Below, piece by piece: positions 10,369-16,707 of a stretch of DNA of 16,707 nt. Below the pieces are notes generated by a model that saw only the letters and a program-made list of their open reading frames with translations, did no database searches and had not been told where the DNA came from. How positions within the stretch are numbered: the stretch's first letter is position 1; each line of letters opens with the position of its first letter. The stretch is taken from contig JAEYUE010000019.1 of the NCBI GenBank assembly GCA_023433655.1, positions 1-16,707 of the forward strand, read 5' to 3'. The position numbers and the translations under genes are program-made. Origin of the DNA: Pseudomonadota bacterium (GTDB lineage Bacteria; Pseudomonadota; Alphaproteobacteria; Caulobacterales; Caulobacteraceae).

Positions 10369-11699
10369 ATAGTCGAGGGAGCCGCCTGATCCGGGGCCCG
10401 GATATCGGCGGAGGCGCGCTCAAGCACGGCGGCGGGAGATTCCCCCGGGGCCACCTCGGCCACCCCGACCTCGAACTCCACGACGAAGGGCGAGCGGTCC
10501 GGTCCGGCGTCGAAGGCGGTGCAGCCGATGACCGCCGCGATGCGGTCGGCGGCGATGCGGGCGGCGGGTCCGCGCGTGGCCGGCAGGGCGAGGGCGAAGA
10601 CGTCCGCCGACAGGCGCGCGGCGGTGTCCTCGGTGCGGATCAGGCGCGAGACCATGGCCCCGATCTGGGGCAGGGCGCGGTCCAGCCAGCCGTCCCGACG
10701 CGCCTCGGCCACGGCCGTGGTCTCGGAAACGCGCAGCACCACCACCGACAGCGGGCGGCGCCGCAGACGCGCGCCCTCGGCGACGCGGGCCAGGTGGCTG
10801 GCGAACAGTTCGGGGGTGAACAGGCCCGTCGCCGGGTCGGTCAGGCCGGAGCCGCGAGCGCTCTCCAGCGTCCGACGGATGGCGAGGTGGCGGCGATGGT
10901 GGCGGGCGAGGGCGACGATGCGATCGGCCGTCTCCTCCTCGGGCGTGTCCGCCGCGGCGACGTCGGCGAAGCCGCGGTTGTAGAGCTCCGACAGGTTGAT
11001 CTCGCCGGAACCGCGCAGATAGAGCACCGCCGGGATGTGATAGAGCCGGGTGTTGCGCTTCATTCCCGAGGCGATCGAGAGGGCGGGGGCGTGATCCTCG
11101 GCGCCCCACAGGACGGCGGCGTCGAACGGCCGCTCGTGCAGATAGTCGAACGCCGTATACGGGGTCGGCGCCGCCACCACCTCGCAGCCGCGGGCGACGA
11201 GGGCGTTGGAGAGGGCGAGGAAATGCCGGTCGGGCTTCCCGGCGGCGAGAACGCGCAGGGGGCTGGGGTCGGCCTCGGGCAGGGTCAGCGGCTCGCCCCT
11301 CGCCGCGAAGGTCGCCTCGCGGAGGACGACCTCCTCCTCGGCGATGGCGGCGCGGACGAGGTTCTCGAGCCGGAGCGCCGCCTGGGCCGGATGCGGCGGA
11401 GCCGACATGACGATGTCGGCGGCGGCGGCGGGCCAGTCGACGGCCTCGCCGCCGATCGCCATGACTGGCAGTCGTCGCGGCGCGACCGTCTGGCGCAGGG
11501 CGGAGACGCCGTCGGCCGCCTCGGGCAGGCGGGCGTCGAGGATGACGGTCTCGAGCGGCCAGTCGATCAGGACCTGAACGGCGCCGGCGAGGGACCGCGC
11601 GGTGACGGTGCGCCAGCCGAGCGCGTCCAGCCCCTGGCACAGGGGCCCGATCAGGTCGTCATCAGGGGCGACGACCAGGATGCGCGGATCGGAAGTCAC
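10365..11699 (-). CDS. popA: PopA-like c-di-GMP effector: two receiver domains plus catalytically dead GGDEF
   Basis: This 444-residue protein is laid out as REC1 (about 5-120), REC2 (about 148-265) and GGDEF (about 280-435), like Caulobacter PopA. PopA binds c-di-GMP and helps deliver CtrA to ClpXP at the old pole before replication. REC1 keeps a phosphoacceptor-like Asp, D55 in TVILDARLP, the same number as the D55 described for PopA. REC2 has FDAAVLWGA, so its Asp is lost. In the GGDEF domain the signature reads R-L-SADVF (364-368) and so should have no cyclase activity. The inhibitory-site RxxD, RTED at 355-358, sits the proper five residues upstream, consistent with c-di-GMP binding. The GTG at 11699 has a GGAG eight bases before it. 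The frame continues upstream to 12506, but that part is antisense to yihY. Confidence 0.87.
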   Translation of the reverse strand: MTSDPRILVVAPDDDLIGPLCQGLDALGWRTVTARSLAGAVQVLIDWPLETVILDARLPEAADGVSALRQTVAPRRLPVMAIGGEAVDWPAAAADIVMSAPPHPAQAALRLENLVRAAIAEEEVVLREATFAARGEPLTLPEADPSPLRVLAAGKPDRHFLALSNALVARGCEVVAAPTPYTAFDYLHERPFDAAVLWGAEDHAPALSIASGMKRNTRLYHIPAVLYLRGSGEINLSELYNRGFADVAAADTPEEETADRIVALARHHRRHLAIRRTLESARGSGLTDPATGLFTPELFASHLARVAEGARLRRRPLSVVVLRVSETTAVAEARRDGWLDRALPQIGAMVSRLIRTEDTAARLSADVFALALPATRGPAARIAADRIAAVIGCTAFDAGPDRSPFVVEFEVGVAEVAPGESPAAVLERASADIRAPDQAAPSTI

Positions 11700-11707
11700 G
11701 GCGATGT

Positions 11708-11711
11708 CTCC
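11708..11711 (-). promoter_or_regulatory. Ribosome binding site for the popA GTG start
   Basis: GGAG lies eight bases upstream of the GTG at 11699-11697 on the minus strand. It decides between this start and longer in-frame possibilities, and leaves REC1 starting at residue 5, as expected for a receiver domain. Confidence 0.6.
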
Positions 11712-11749
11712 GGCAGCCCCCCACCCGGGCCGCGATGTCATGGCGGCGG

Positions 11750-11779
11750 ACCATACAGACGGCGGCCGCAGCGAGGCAA
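11750..11779 (-). promoter_or_regulatory. Possible popA promoter (weak)
   Basis: On the minus strand TTGCCT (11779-11774) and TATGGT (11755-11750) are separated by 18 bases, giving a leader of roughly 40 bases to the popA GTG. Both hexamers are imperfect, and a chance match in this 156-bp gap is quite possible. The rest of the gap holds a short AT-rich patch (GAATTGGTTTAAA, 11808-11820) that could belong to the yihY promoter, but I see no paired element. Confidence 0.3.
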
Positions 11780-11844
11780 CCGGGCGGGTGATCCTTTCCC
11801 CAGCCGCGAATTGGTTTAAAGGGAAGCCCATCCGGGGGCGGAAC

Positions 11845-11848
11845 AGGA
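11845..11848 (+). promoter_or_regulatory. Ribosome binding site supporting the yihY TTG start
   Basis: AGGA lies seven bases before the in-frame TTG at 11856. The next in-frame candidate, a GTG at 11886, has a purine-rich GAGGAGG only two bases away, which is too close for normal initiation. Confidence 0.5.
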
Positions 11849-11855
11849 CAAGGGC

Positions 11856-12824
11856 TTGCAGGCGAAAACGGATATCGAGGAGGCCGTGCGCTGGGCGGCG
11901 CCCGCGCTGTGGGGCCGGCTGTCGGCCAAGGCGTTCGCGCGCAGCTGGGGCCGGGACGTCATGCTCTATACGGGCGGGGTATCCTTTTTCGCCCTGCTTG
12001 CCGTCTTCCCCGCCATCGCCATCCTGATCGGCTTCTACAAGGCGGTGCTGTCGATCAGCCAGGTCGCCGAACAAGCCGCCGCCCTCGCCGACGTCATGCC
12101 CTATGCGGCGCGCGCCATCTTCCTGACCGAGATCGACCGGCTGGCCAACGCCTCGGCGCGCACGGTGTCGGCCCAGAGCGCCTTCGCCCTGATCATCGGC
12201 GGCTATGCGGCGCATCGTGGATTCAAGGCCTTGCTGGCAGGTCTTAACCTGATCCACGACGAGACCGAGCCGCACGGCTTCCTTAAATTCAACCTGCTGG
12301 CCTTCTTCGTGGCCCTGTTCGCCTTCGCCCTGTTCACGGTCGTCTCGGGCGCCGTGGTGACCTCGCGCCTGCTCCGCCACACGGGGGCGGACGAGGCCGG
12401 CGCCGTCGGCGCCGGCGGAGGCGGCGGACTGGCGCTTGTCGATCTGTGGCCGGCGCTCGGCCTCGCCGTCGGCCTGACCCTTCTCTACCGCTACGCCATG
12501 TCCCACCGCGACCGGGTCGAGTGGTTCCCGGCGATCACCGGCGGGATCATCGCCACCGTGCTGTCGACCATCTCGTCCTGGCTCTGCGCCATCTATGTCG
12601 AGCAGATCGCTCCGCTCGGCGCCACCTACGGCTCGGTGGGCGCCATCGTCGTGCTGCTGATCTGGCTGTCGTGGAACGTCAACGCCATCTTCTACGGCGG
12701 CGCCTTCGCCACCGAGATGGAAATCGTCCAGCGCTCGGCCGGCGCCCCGGATCTCGAATCCGAGGACCCGCTGCCGGAGTCCGTGGTCAGGCTGTCGGAG
12801 CGGCGGGCGTCTCGACCTCGATAG
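11856..12824 (+). CDS. yihY: YihY/BrkB family inner-membrane protein
   Basis: This 322-residue protein has six hydrophobic segments at about residues 38-62, 105-128, 146-170, 192-213, 222-248 and 258-284, the topology of the YihY/BrkB family (once misnamed ribonuclease BN). Conserved family features are the GRDVMLYTGGVSFFALLAVFP entry into the first segment, the WFPAITGGIIATVL stretch, and TYGSVGAIVVLLIWLSW leading to the FATE end of the last helix. The molecular function of the family is not settled; transport and envelope roles have been proposed. A glycine-rich loop (about 177-191, including five consecutive Gly) separates segments 3 and 4. The start is taken as TTG because of the AGGA before it. 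The last 38 bases overlap the convergent tusA-like gene. Confidence 0.9.
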   Translation: MQAKTDIEEAVRWAAPALWGRLSAKAFARSWGRDVMLYTGGVSFFALLAVFPAIAILIGFYKAVLSISQVAEQAAALADVMPYAARAIFLTEIDRLANASARTVSAQSAFALIIGGYAAHRGFKALLAGLNLIHDETEPHGFLKFNLLAFFVALFAFALFTVVSGAVVTSRLLRHTGADEAGAVGAGGGGGLALVDLWPALGLAVGLTLLYRYAMSHRDRVEWFPAITGGIIATVLSTISSWLCAIYVEQIAPLGATYGSVGAIVVLLIWLSWNVNAIFYGGAFATEMEIVQRSAGAPDLESEDPLPESVVRLSERRASRPR

Positions 12825-13017
12825 TCAGGAGGCCGTCGGCCTCCAGAATCGACACCACCCGGCCGCCGAGGCCGCCCATCAGATGCGGCACGTCGATCCG
12901 CGCCATCGGATCGGTGGTGAGCAGGGTCACGCGGCTGAGCGGCGGCGCATCCCGCAGGGCGCGCTGCAGGCGCAGGCTGGGGGTCGGGCAACGGTGGCCG
13001 CGCGCGTCGACGATCAT
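12787..13017 (-). CDS. TusA-family sulfur carrier protein (SirA/YeeD-like)
   Basis: This 76-residue protein opens with MIVDARGHRCPTPSLRLQRAL. The Cys10-Pro-x-Pro motif after a short beta strand is the hallmark of TusA-like sulfur carriers, where the Cys holds a persulfide. The remainder (RVTLLTTDPMARIDVPHLMGG, then VVSILEADGLLTIEVE) fits the two-layer alpha/beta fold through to its last strand. TusA itself serves tRNA 2-thiouridine synthesis and molybdenum cofactor sulfur transfer; relatives act in other sulfur-delivery routes, so I assign no symbol. It overlaps the upstream pncC stop as ATGA (13017-13014), so it is translationally coupled to pncC. Its last 38 bases are antisense to the end of yihY. 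Confidence 0.9.
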   Translation of the reverse strand: MIVDARGHRCPTPSLRLQRALRDAPPLSRVTLLTTDPMARIDVPHLMGGLGGRVVSILEADGLLTIEVETPAAPTA

Positions 13018-13505
13018 GCCTGGATCCGGTCGATCAGCAGGCCGAGCGCGACCCTGACGCTCTCCAGCCGCACCGCCTCGCGCCCGATGTCGCCGAAGCG
13101 GCGTTCGATATGGATGAGACCGGCCGGGCCGGCGGCCGCGAAATGCACCAGGCCGACGGGCTTGGCGGGACTTCCGCCGCCGGGCCCGGCCACCCCCGTG
13201 ACCGCCACCGCGACGTCGGCCTTCGACCGCGACAGCGCCCCTTCGGCCATGGCGCGGGCCACGGCTTCGGACACGGCGCCCTGAGCTTCGATCAGGTCCG
13301 CGGGGACGCCGAGCAGCTCCGCTTTCGCCGCGTTGCTGTAGGTGACGAATCCGCGCTCGACCACGGCCGACGAGCCCGCCACGGCGGTCAGGGAGCCCGA
13401 AACGAGGCCGCCGGTGCAGCTTTCGGCTGTGGCGACCATCAGCCGGCGCGCCGTTGCGGCTTCGACCACCTCCCGGGCGAGGCGTTCGATATCGTCGGGA
13501 AACAT
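13014..13505 (-). CDS. pncC: CinA C-terminal-type nicotinamide-nucleotide amidohydrolase
   Basis: This 163-residue protein consists only of the CinA C-terminal domain, which in PncC hydrolyses NMN to nicotinate mononucleotide and ammonia in NAD salvage. Family motifs are VATAESCTGGLVSGSLTAVAGSS near residues 24-46, with the ESCTGG serine; RGFVTYSNAAKAELLGVP; GAVSEAVARAMAEGAL; and AVTGVAGPGGGSPAKPVGLV. The start at 13505 (MFPDDIERLAREVVEAA) is preferred over the ATG at 13538 because a GGAAGG sits nine bases upstream and the extra N-terminal residues are arginine-rich and unlike the family. The N-terminal molybdopterin-binding-like half of full CinA is absent, which is normal for the short form. 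It is the first gene of a two-gene operon with the TusA-like protein and diverges from the fused MFS gene. Confidence 0.93.
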   Translation of the reverse strand: MFPDDIERLAREVVEAATARRLMVATAESCTGGLVSGSLTAVAGSSAVVERGFVTYSNAAKAELLGVPADLIEAQGAVSEAVARAMAEGALSRSKADVAVAVTGVAGPGGGSPAKPVGLVHFAAAGPAGLIHIERRFGDIGREAVRLESVRVALGLLIDRIQA

Positions 13506-13583
13506 CAAGCGGGGCCTTCCGGAGCGGCGGCGAGTCATACAGGGTGGGCGACGCGCCCGAGGGCGTCAGCATACGGGGCGGGG

Positions 13584-15884
13584 ATGAGCGACACCACTGC
13601 GGACTCCGGCGTCGCGGCGCGACCGGCCGACCGGCTGACCCCGTGGCTGTTCGCCCTGGCCATCTTCACCTCGGCCTCTCTGGTCTTCGTGGTCCAGCCG
13701 ATGGTGACCAAGCTGGTGCTGCCCATGCTCGGCGGATCGCCGGCCGTGTGGAACACGGCCATGGTCTTCTTCCAGGCGGCGCTGCTGGCCGGCTACCTCT
13801 ACGCCCACCTGTTGCAGCGCGTCGCCTCGATCCGGGCGCAGGTGCTGGTCCACCTCGGCCTGCTGCTGGCGGCGGCCCTGTTCCTGCCGCTGCACATCAA
13901 CGGCTGGCTGGGCGACCCTGACCCGTCGGCGCCGATCGGCTGGCTTCTGGGCACCCTGGCGCTGTCCGTCGGGGCGCCGTTCGCGGTGCTGTCGGCGACC
14001 GCTCCCCTGCTGCAGGCGTGGTTCGCGCGGGTTCGGGCCGGTTATCCCGACGGCAAGAACCCCTATGTGCTGTACGCCGCCTCCAACCTGGGCAGCTTTC
14101 TGGCCCTGCTGTCCTATCCCTTCGTCATCGAGCCGCTGACCACCCTGTTCGGGCAGAGGGCGGGCTGGACGGGGGGCTATTGGGCCTTCCTGCTGATGGT
14201 CGCCGCCCTGGCCGTCGTGGTCTGGCGGCGGCGGCTGGACCGCGAGGCCGAGCCGGCGCAGCTGGCGGCCACCCCGCCGATCCCATGGCGCGACAAGGCC
14301 GTGCTGATCCTGCTGGCGGCGGCCCCGTCCAGCCTGATGCTGGGGGTCACGGCCCACCTGTCGACCGATGTCGCCTCGGCGCCCTTCCTTTGGGTCATCC
14401 CGCTGGCGCTGTACCTGCTGACCTTCGTCATCGCCTTCCAGACCCGGCCGTGGATTCCGTTGCCGCTCACCCTGGTCCTGCAGGGGGCGTTCGGCGCCGT
14501 GGTGGTGCTGATCGTCGCCTTCCGCACCCTCGACCTGCGCATCGCCTTCGTCATCCACATCGTCGCCTTCTTCCTCGCCGCCCTGATGTGCCACCAGACC
14601 CTGGCGCAGCGGCGGCCGCCGCCGGACCGGCTGACGGAGTTCTACCTGCTGCTGTCGGTCGGCGGGGTGGTCGGCGGGGCGTTCACGGCCCTGGTGGCGC
14701 CGGTGATCTTCAACGCCGTCTGGGAATATCCGCTGGTCCTCGTCCTCGTCGGGATGGCGCGGCCGTGGGATCGGCGGCCGCTCGCCGGCGACGAGCTGGG
14801 GGCGCTGGTCGCCGTCGGCGTGCTGACGGCGGCCTCGGCGGGCCTTTCGGCGTGGATGACGACGGACACGGCGGCGTGGGCGGCGCTGTGGCGCATCCTG
14901 CCGCTGTTCCCGCTGCAGACCCTGTGCATGCTGATCCTCGGCCCGGCCGTGGTGTGCGCCTTTCTGCTGCGCGACAGGGCCCGGGCCTTCACCGCCGCCC
15001 TGCTGATGATCGCGCTGGCGGCCCAGTTCATCACCCGCGGCTACGACGCAAGCTATTCCGAACGCAGCTTCTTCGGGGTCATGCGGGTGGCGCACCAGAA
15101 TGACGAGGGCATGGGCGGCCGGGTCCACATCCTGACCCACGGCACCACCTGGCACGGCGCCCAGGCGCGCGACCCGCGCTACGACTGCCAGCCCGGCATG
15201 TACTACCACCCGCTGACGCCGATCGGGCAGTCGGCCGAGATCGTCCAGGCGCGCGGGCCGGCGCGGATCGGCGTGGTCGGCCAGGGGGCCGGGACGATGG
15301 CCGCCTACAAGCGGGCCGGGGACAGGCTGACCTTCTTCGAGATCGATCCCGCCGTCGACCGCATGTCGCGCGATCCCCGCTGGTTCACCTTCATCTCGGA
15401 CTGCGCCGTGGGCGAGGTGGACACGGTGCTGGGCGACGCCCGGCTGACCCTCGCCGGCGAGTCCTCCGGGACCTACGACCTGCTGGTCATCGACGCCTTC
15501 TCGTCGGACGCGGTGCCGACCCATCTGCTGACGGTCGAGGCCATCGAAGGCTATCTGCGGCTGCTCAAGCCGGACGGGGTGGTGCTGCTGCACCTGTCGA
15601 ATCGCAACCTCGAGATCGTCCTGCCGACCATTGCGGCGGCGAAGGCGCTGGGCCGGCCCGCGCTGCACGGCCTGTACGTCGAGGACAACAGCCTGCCGCA
15701 GATGGCCATCGCCTCGACCGAGGCCGTGATCATCTCGCCGACGGAGCGCGGCCTCGACGATTTCCGGGGCAAGCCCAACTGGAGCGAGGTTCCGGACACC
15801 CGCGTGCGGCCGTGGACGGACGACTACGTCAACCTGTTCGGGGCCCTGTGGCGGTCGTTCCGGCCGCCGCCCGAGCGGCCCTAG
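13584..15884 (+). CDS. Fused MFS-like membrane / spermidine-synthase-like protein
   Basis: This 766-residue protein has about a dozen hydrophobic segments between residues 20 and 485, followed by a soluble C-terminal domain of spermidine synthase (class I methyltransferase-like) fold. The membrane part begins LFALAIFTSASLVFVVQPM and contains LPMLGGSPAVWNTAMVFFQ and YAASNLGSFLALL, typical of the fused MFS/spermidine synthase family. In the soluble part HGTTWHG (519-525) and YYHPLTPIG (540-548) precede the nucleotide-binding loop GQGAGT (566-571), the acidic residue E586 in FFEIDP, and IDAFSSDAVPTHLL from 636. Whether it binds decarboxylated AdoMet or makes a polyamine is not established for this family. 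The ATG at 13584 follows a G-rich stretch that may serve as ribosome site. It stands alone between divergent pncC and convergent ispDF. Confidence 0.92.
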   Translation: MSDTTADSGVAARPADRLTPWLFALAIFTSASLVFVVQPMVTKLVLPMLGGSPAVWNTAMVFFQAALLAGYLYAHLLQRVASIRAQVLVHLGLLLAAALFLPLHINGWLGDPDPSAPIGWLLGTLALSVGAPFAVLSATAPLLQAWFARVRAGYPDGKNPYVLYAASNLGSFLALLSYPFVIEPLTTLFGQRAGWTGGYWAFLLMVAALAVVVWRRRLDREAEPAQLAATPPIPWRDKAVLILLAAAPSSLMLGVTAHLSTDVASAPFLWVIPLALYLLTFVIAFQTRPWIPLPLTLVLQGAFGAVVVLIVAFRTLDLRIAFVIHIVAFFLAALMCHQTLAQRRPPPDRLTEFYLLLSVGGVVGGAFTALVAPVIFNAVWEYPLVLVLVGMARPWDRRPLAGDELGALVAVGVLTAASAGLSAWMTTDTAAWAALWRILPLFPLQTLCMLILGPAVVCAFLLRDRARAFTAALLMIALAAQFITRGYDASYSERSFFGVMRVAHQNDEGMGGRVHILTHGTTWHGAQARDPRYDCQPGMYYHPLTPIGQSAEIVQARGPARIGVVGQGAGTMAAYKRAGDRLTFFEIDPAVDRMSRDPRWFTFISDCAVGEVDTVLGDARLTLAGESSGTYDLLVIDAFSSDAVPTHLLTVEAIEGYLRLLKPDGVVLLHLSNRNLEIVLPTIAAAKALGRPALHGLYVEDNSLPQMAIASTEAVIISPTERGLDDFRGKPNWSEVPDTRVRPWTDDYVNLFGALWRSFRPPPERP

Positions 15885-16707
15885 GCGGGCAGTTCGATCG
15901 TCGCAACGGCCTGGGCGGCCAGGCCCTCGCCGCGGCCGGTGAAGCCGAGGCCCTCCGTGGTCGTGGCCTTGACGCTGACCGCGTCGAGCGGCAGCGCCAG
16001 CAGGTCCGCGAGGCGCTGGCGCATGGCCTGGCGGTGCGGCTTCACCTTCGGCTGCTCGCAGATCAGGGTGACGTCGACATTGACCAGCCGTCCGCCGCGG
16101 GCGTGCAGCCGATCCACGGCGTGGGTCAGAAATCGGTCCGAGGCGGCGCCCTTCCACTGCGGATCGGTGGGCGGGAAGTGGTCGCCAATGTCGCCGTCCC
16201 CCATCGCGCCGAGGACGGCGTCGGTGAGGGCGTGCAGGCCGGCGTCCGCGTCGGAATGGCCGATCAGGGTCCGGTCGTGGGCGATCTCCACCCCGCACAG
16301 CCAGACCGAGTCTCCGGGCCCCCAGCGGTGCACGTCGAAGCCCGTGCCGACGCGGGTGCGGCGCGGGATCAGGGCCTCGGCCATGGCGAAATCCTCCGGG
16401 AAGGTCAGCTTCATCAGGCGCGGGTCGCCCTCGACCAGGCGGACCCGGCCGCCGGCGCGCTGCACCACGGTCGCCTCGTCGGTGGCGGTTTCGTCCGACG
16501 GCCAGGCGGCGTAGGCGTCGACCAGGGTCTTCAGGCGGAAGGCCTGCGGCGTCTGGGCCCGCCACAGGCCGTCGCGCTCGACCGCCGCGCCGACGAAGCC
16601 GTCCTCGTCGCGACGCAGGCTGTCGGCGACGGGCAGGGCGGGCAGGGCGCCGTCGGCGTCCTTAAGCCCCTCCAGACAGCGGGCGATCACGGACGTGTCC
16701 AGCAGGG
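15881..16707 (-). CDS. ispDF: Bifunctional IspD/IspF, MEP pathway (partial, N-terminus outside window)
   Basis: The frame is open to the right edge, so the IspD N-terminus with its CTP-binding motif is not visible. The visible IspD part (to about 16361) shows WRAQTPQAFRLKTL, TDEATVVQRAGGRV and KLTFPEDFAMAEAL, typical of 2-C-methyl-D-erythritol 4-phosphate cytidylyltransferase. It runs directly into IspF, 2-C-methyl-D-erythritol 2,4-cyclodiphosphate synthase, starting at RTRVGTGFDVHRW: the DxH metal ligands, GHSDADAGLHALTDA, GDGDIGDHFPPTD, and the C-terminal VSVKATTTEGLGFTGRGEG are all intact. Fused IspDF enzymes are common in Alphaproteobacteria and catalyse two non-consecutive steps of isoprenoid precursor synthesis. 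The GTG at 16690 is an internal codon, not a start, since family-like sequence continues upstream. The TAG stop shares a CTAG with the convergent MFS-fusion gene. Confidence 0.96.
   Translation of the reverse strand, partial: LLDTSVIARCLEGLKDADGALPALPVADSLRRDEDGFVGAAVERDGLWRAQTPQAFRLKTLVDAYAAWPSDETATDEATVVQRAGGRVRLVEGDPRLMKLTFPEDFAMAEALIPRRTRVGTGFDVHRWGPGDSVWLCGVEIAHDRTLIGHSDADAGLHALTDAVLGAMGDGDIGDHFPPTDPQWKGAASDRFLTHAVDRLHARGGRLVNVDVTLICEQPKVKPHRQAMRQRLADLLALPLDAVSVKATTTEGLGFTGRGEGLAAQAVATIELPA

Noticed and set aside
10334..10423. Longer start (ATG at 10423) for the HTH regulator
   Set aside because: It would lie inside popA and translate through the operator; the added residues (MSAPPPISGPRIRRLP) resemble no regulator N-terminus.
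10596..10610. Active diguanylate cyclase in the popA-like protein
   Set aside because: The catalytic signature is SADVF; without the GG and Glu it should not bind and cyclise GTP.
11700..12506. N-terminal extension of the popA frame
   Set aside because: It runs antisense through yihY and has no domain; the GTG at 11699 has its own ribosome site and places the receiver domain at the N-terminus.
13566..16565. 999-residue minus-strand open frame across the MFS fusion and ispDF
   Set aside because: It is antisense to one real gene and out of frame with the other. The repeated charged, Arg/Gln/Asp-rich stretches reflect codon bias, not a repeat protein.

Overview
The window looks like ordinary core chromosome of a GC-rich alphaproteobacterium in the Caulobacterales, most likely Brevundimonas or a close relative. 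The evidence is very high GC with strong third-position bias, a PopA-type two-receiver plus degenerate GGDEF protein (a Caulobacterales cell-cycle factor), the recG / sdhE-mfd arrangement, and a fused ispDF. Genes are tightly packed, and no stretch over 300 bases lacks a gene. The largest gaps are 11700-11855 (156 bp), about 4608-4738 (roughly 130 bp) and 13506-13583 (78 bp). I see no tRNA, rRNA, CRISPR array, insertion sequence, phage gene or attachment site.

Layout from left to right. (1) 1-2523, plus strand: the 3' end of hldE, then hldD, then a membrane-anchored DUF3089 protein. All three overlap by start/stop codons and form one operon; hldE and hldD make ADP-L-glycero-D-manno-heptose for the LPS core. 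(2) 2520-4619, minus strand: recG, convergent with the first operon and sharing a CTAG at the stop codons. (3) 4739-8986, plus strand: sdhE, mfd and a GNAT acetyltransferase, nearly without gaps and divergent from recG. (4) 8992-11699, minus strand: popA upstream, then an ArsR-like HTH regulator and an SRPBCC protein. A 16-bp palindrome with a TTGACA hexamer lies at the popA/HTH junction and is a probable autoregulatory operator and promoter. (5) 11856-12824, plus strand: a YihY/BrkB membrane protein whose 3' end overlaps the convergent tusA-like gene by 38 bp. (6) 12787-13505, minus strand: pncC (CinA C-terminal type) and the tusA-like gene, overlapping by ATGA. (7) 13584-15884, plus strand: a membrane-embedded fused MFS/spermidine-synthase-like protein. 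(8) 15881 to the right edge, minus strand: ispDF of the MEP isoprenoid pathway, cut at its N-terminus and again sharing a CTAG at the stop codons.

The window serves envelope biogenesis (heptose, isoprenoid precursors), DNA repair (RecG, Mfd), respiration (SdhE), cell-cycle control by c-di-GMP (PopA) and NAD salvage (PncC). I found no clear new multi-gene system. The points most worth a second look are the DUF3089 protein with Glu in place of the expected nucleophile Ser, the palindrome and possible leaderless start at the HTH/SRPBCC operon, PopA with an intact I-site and dead active site, and several start-site corrections.
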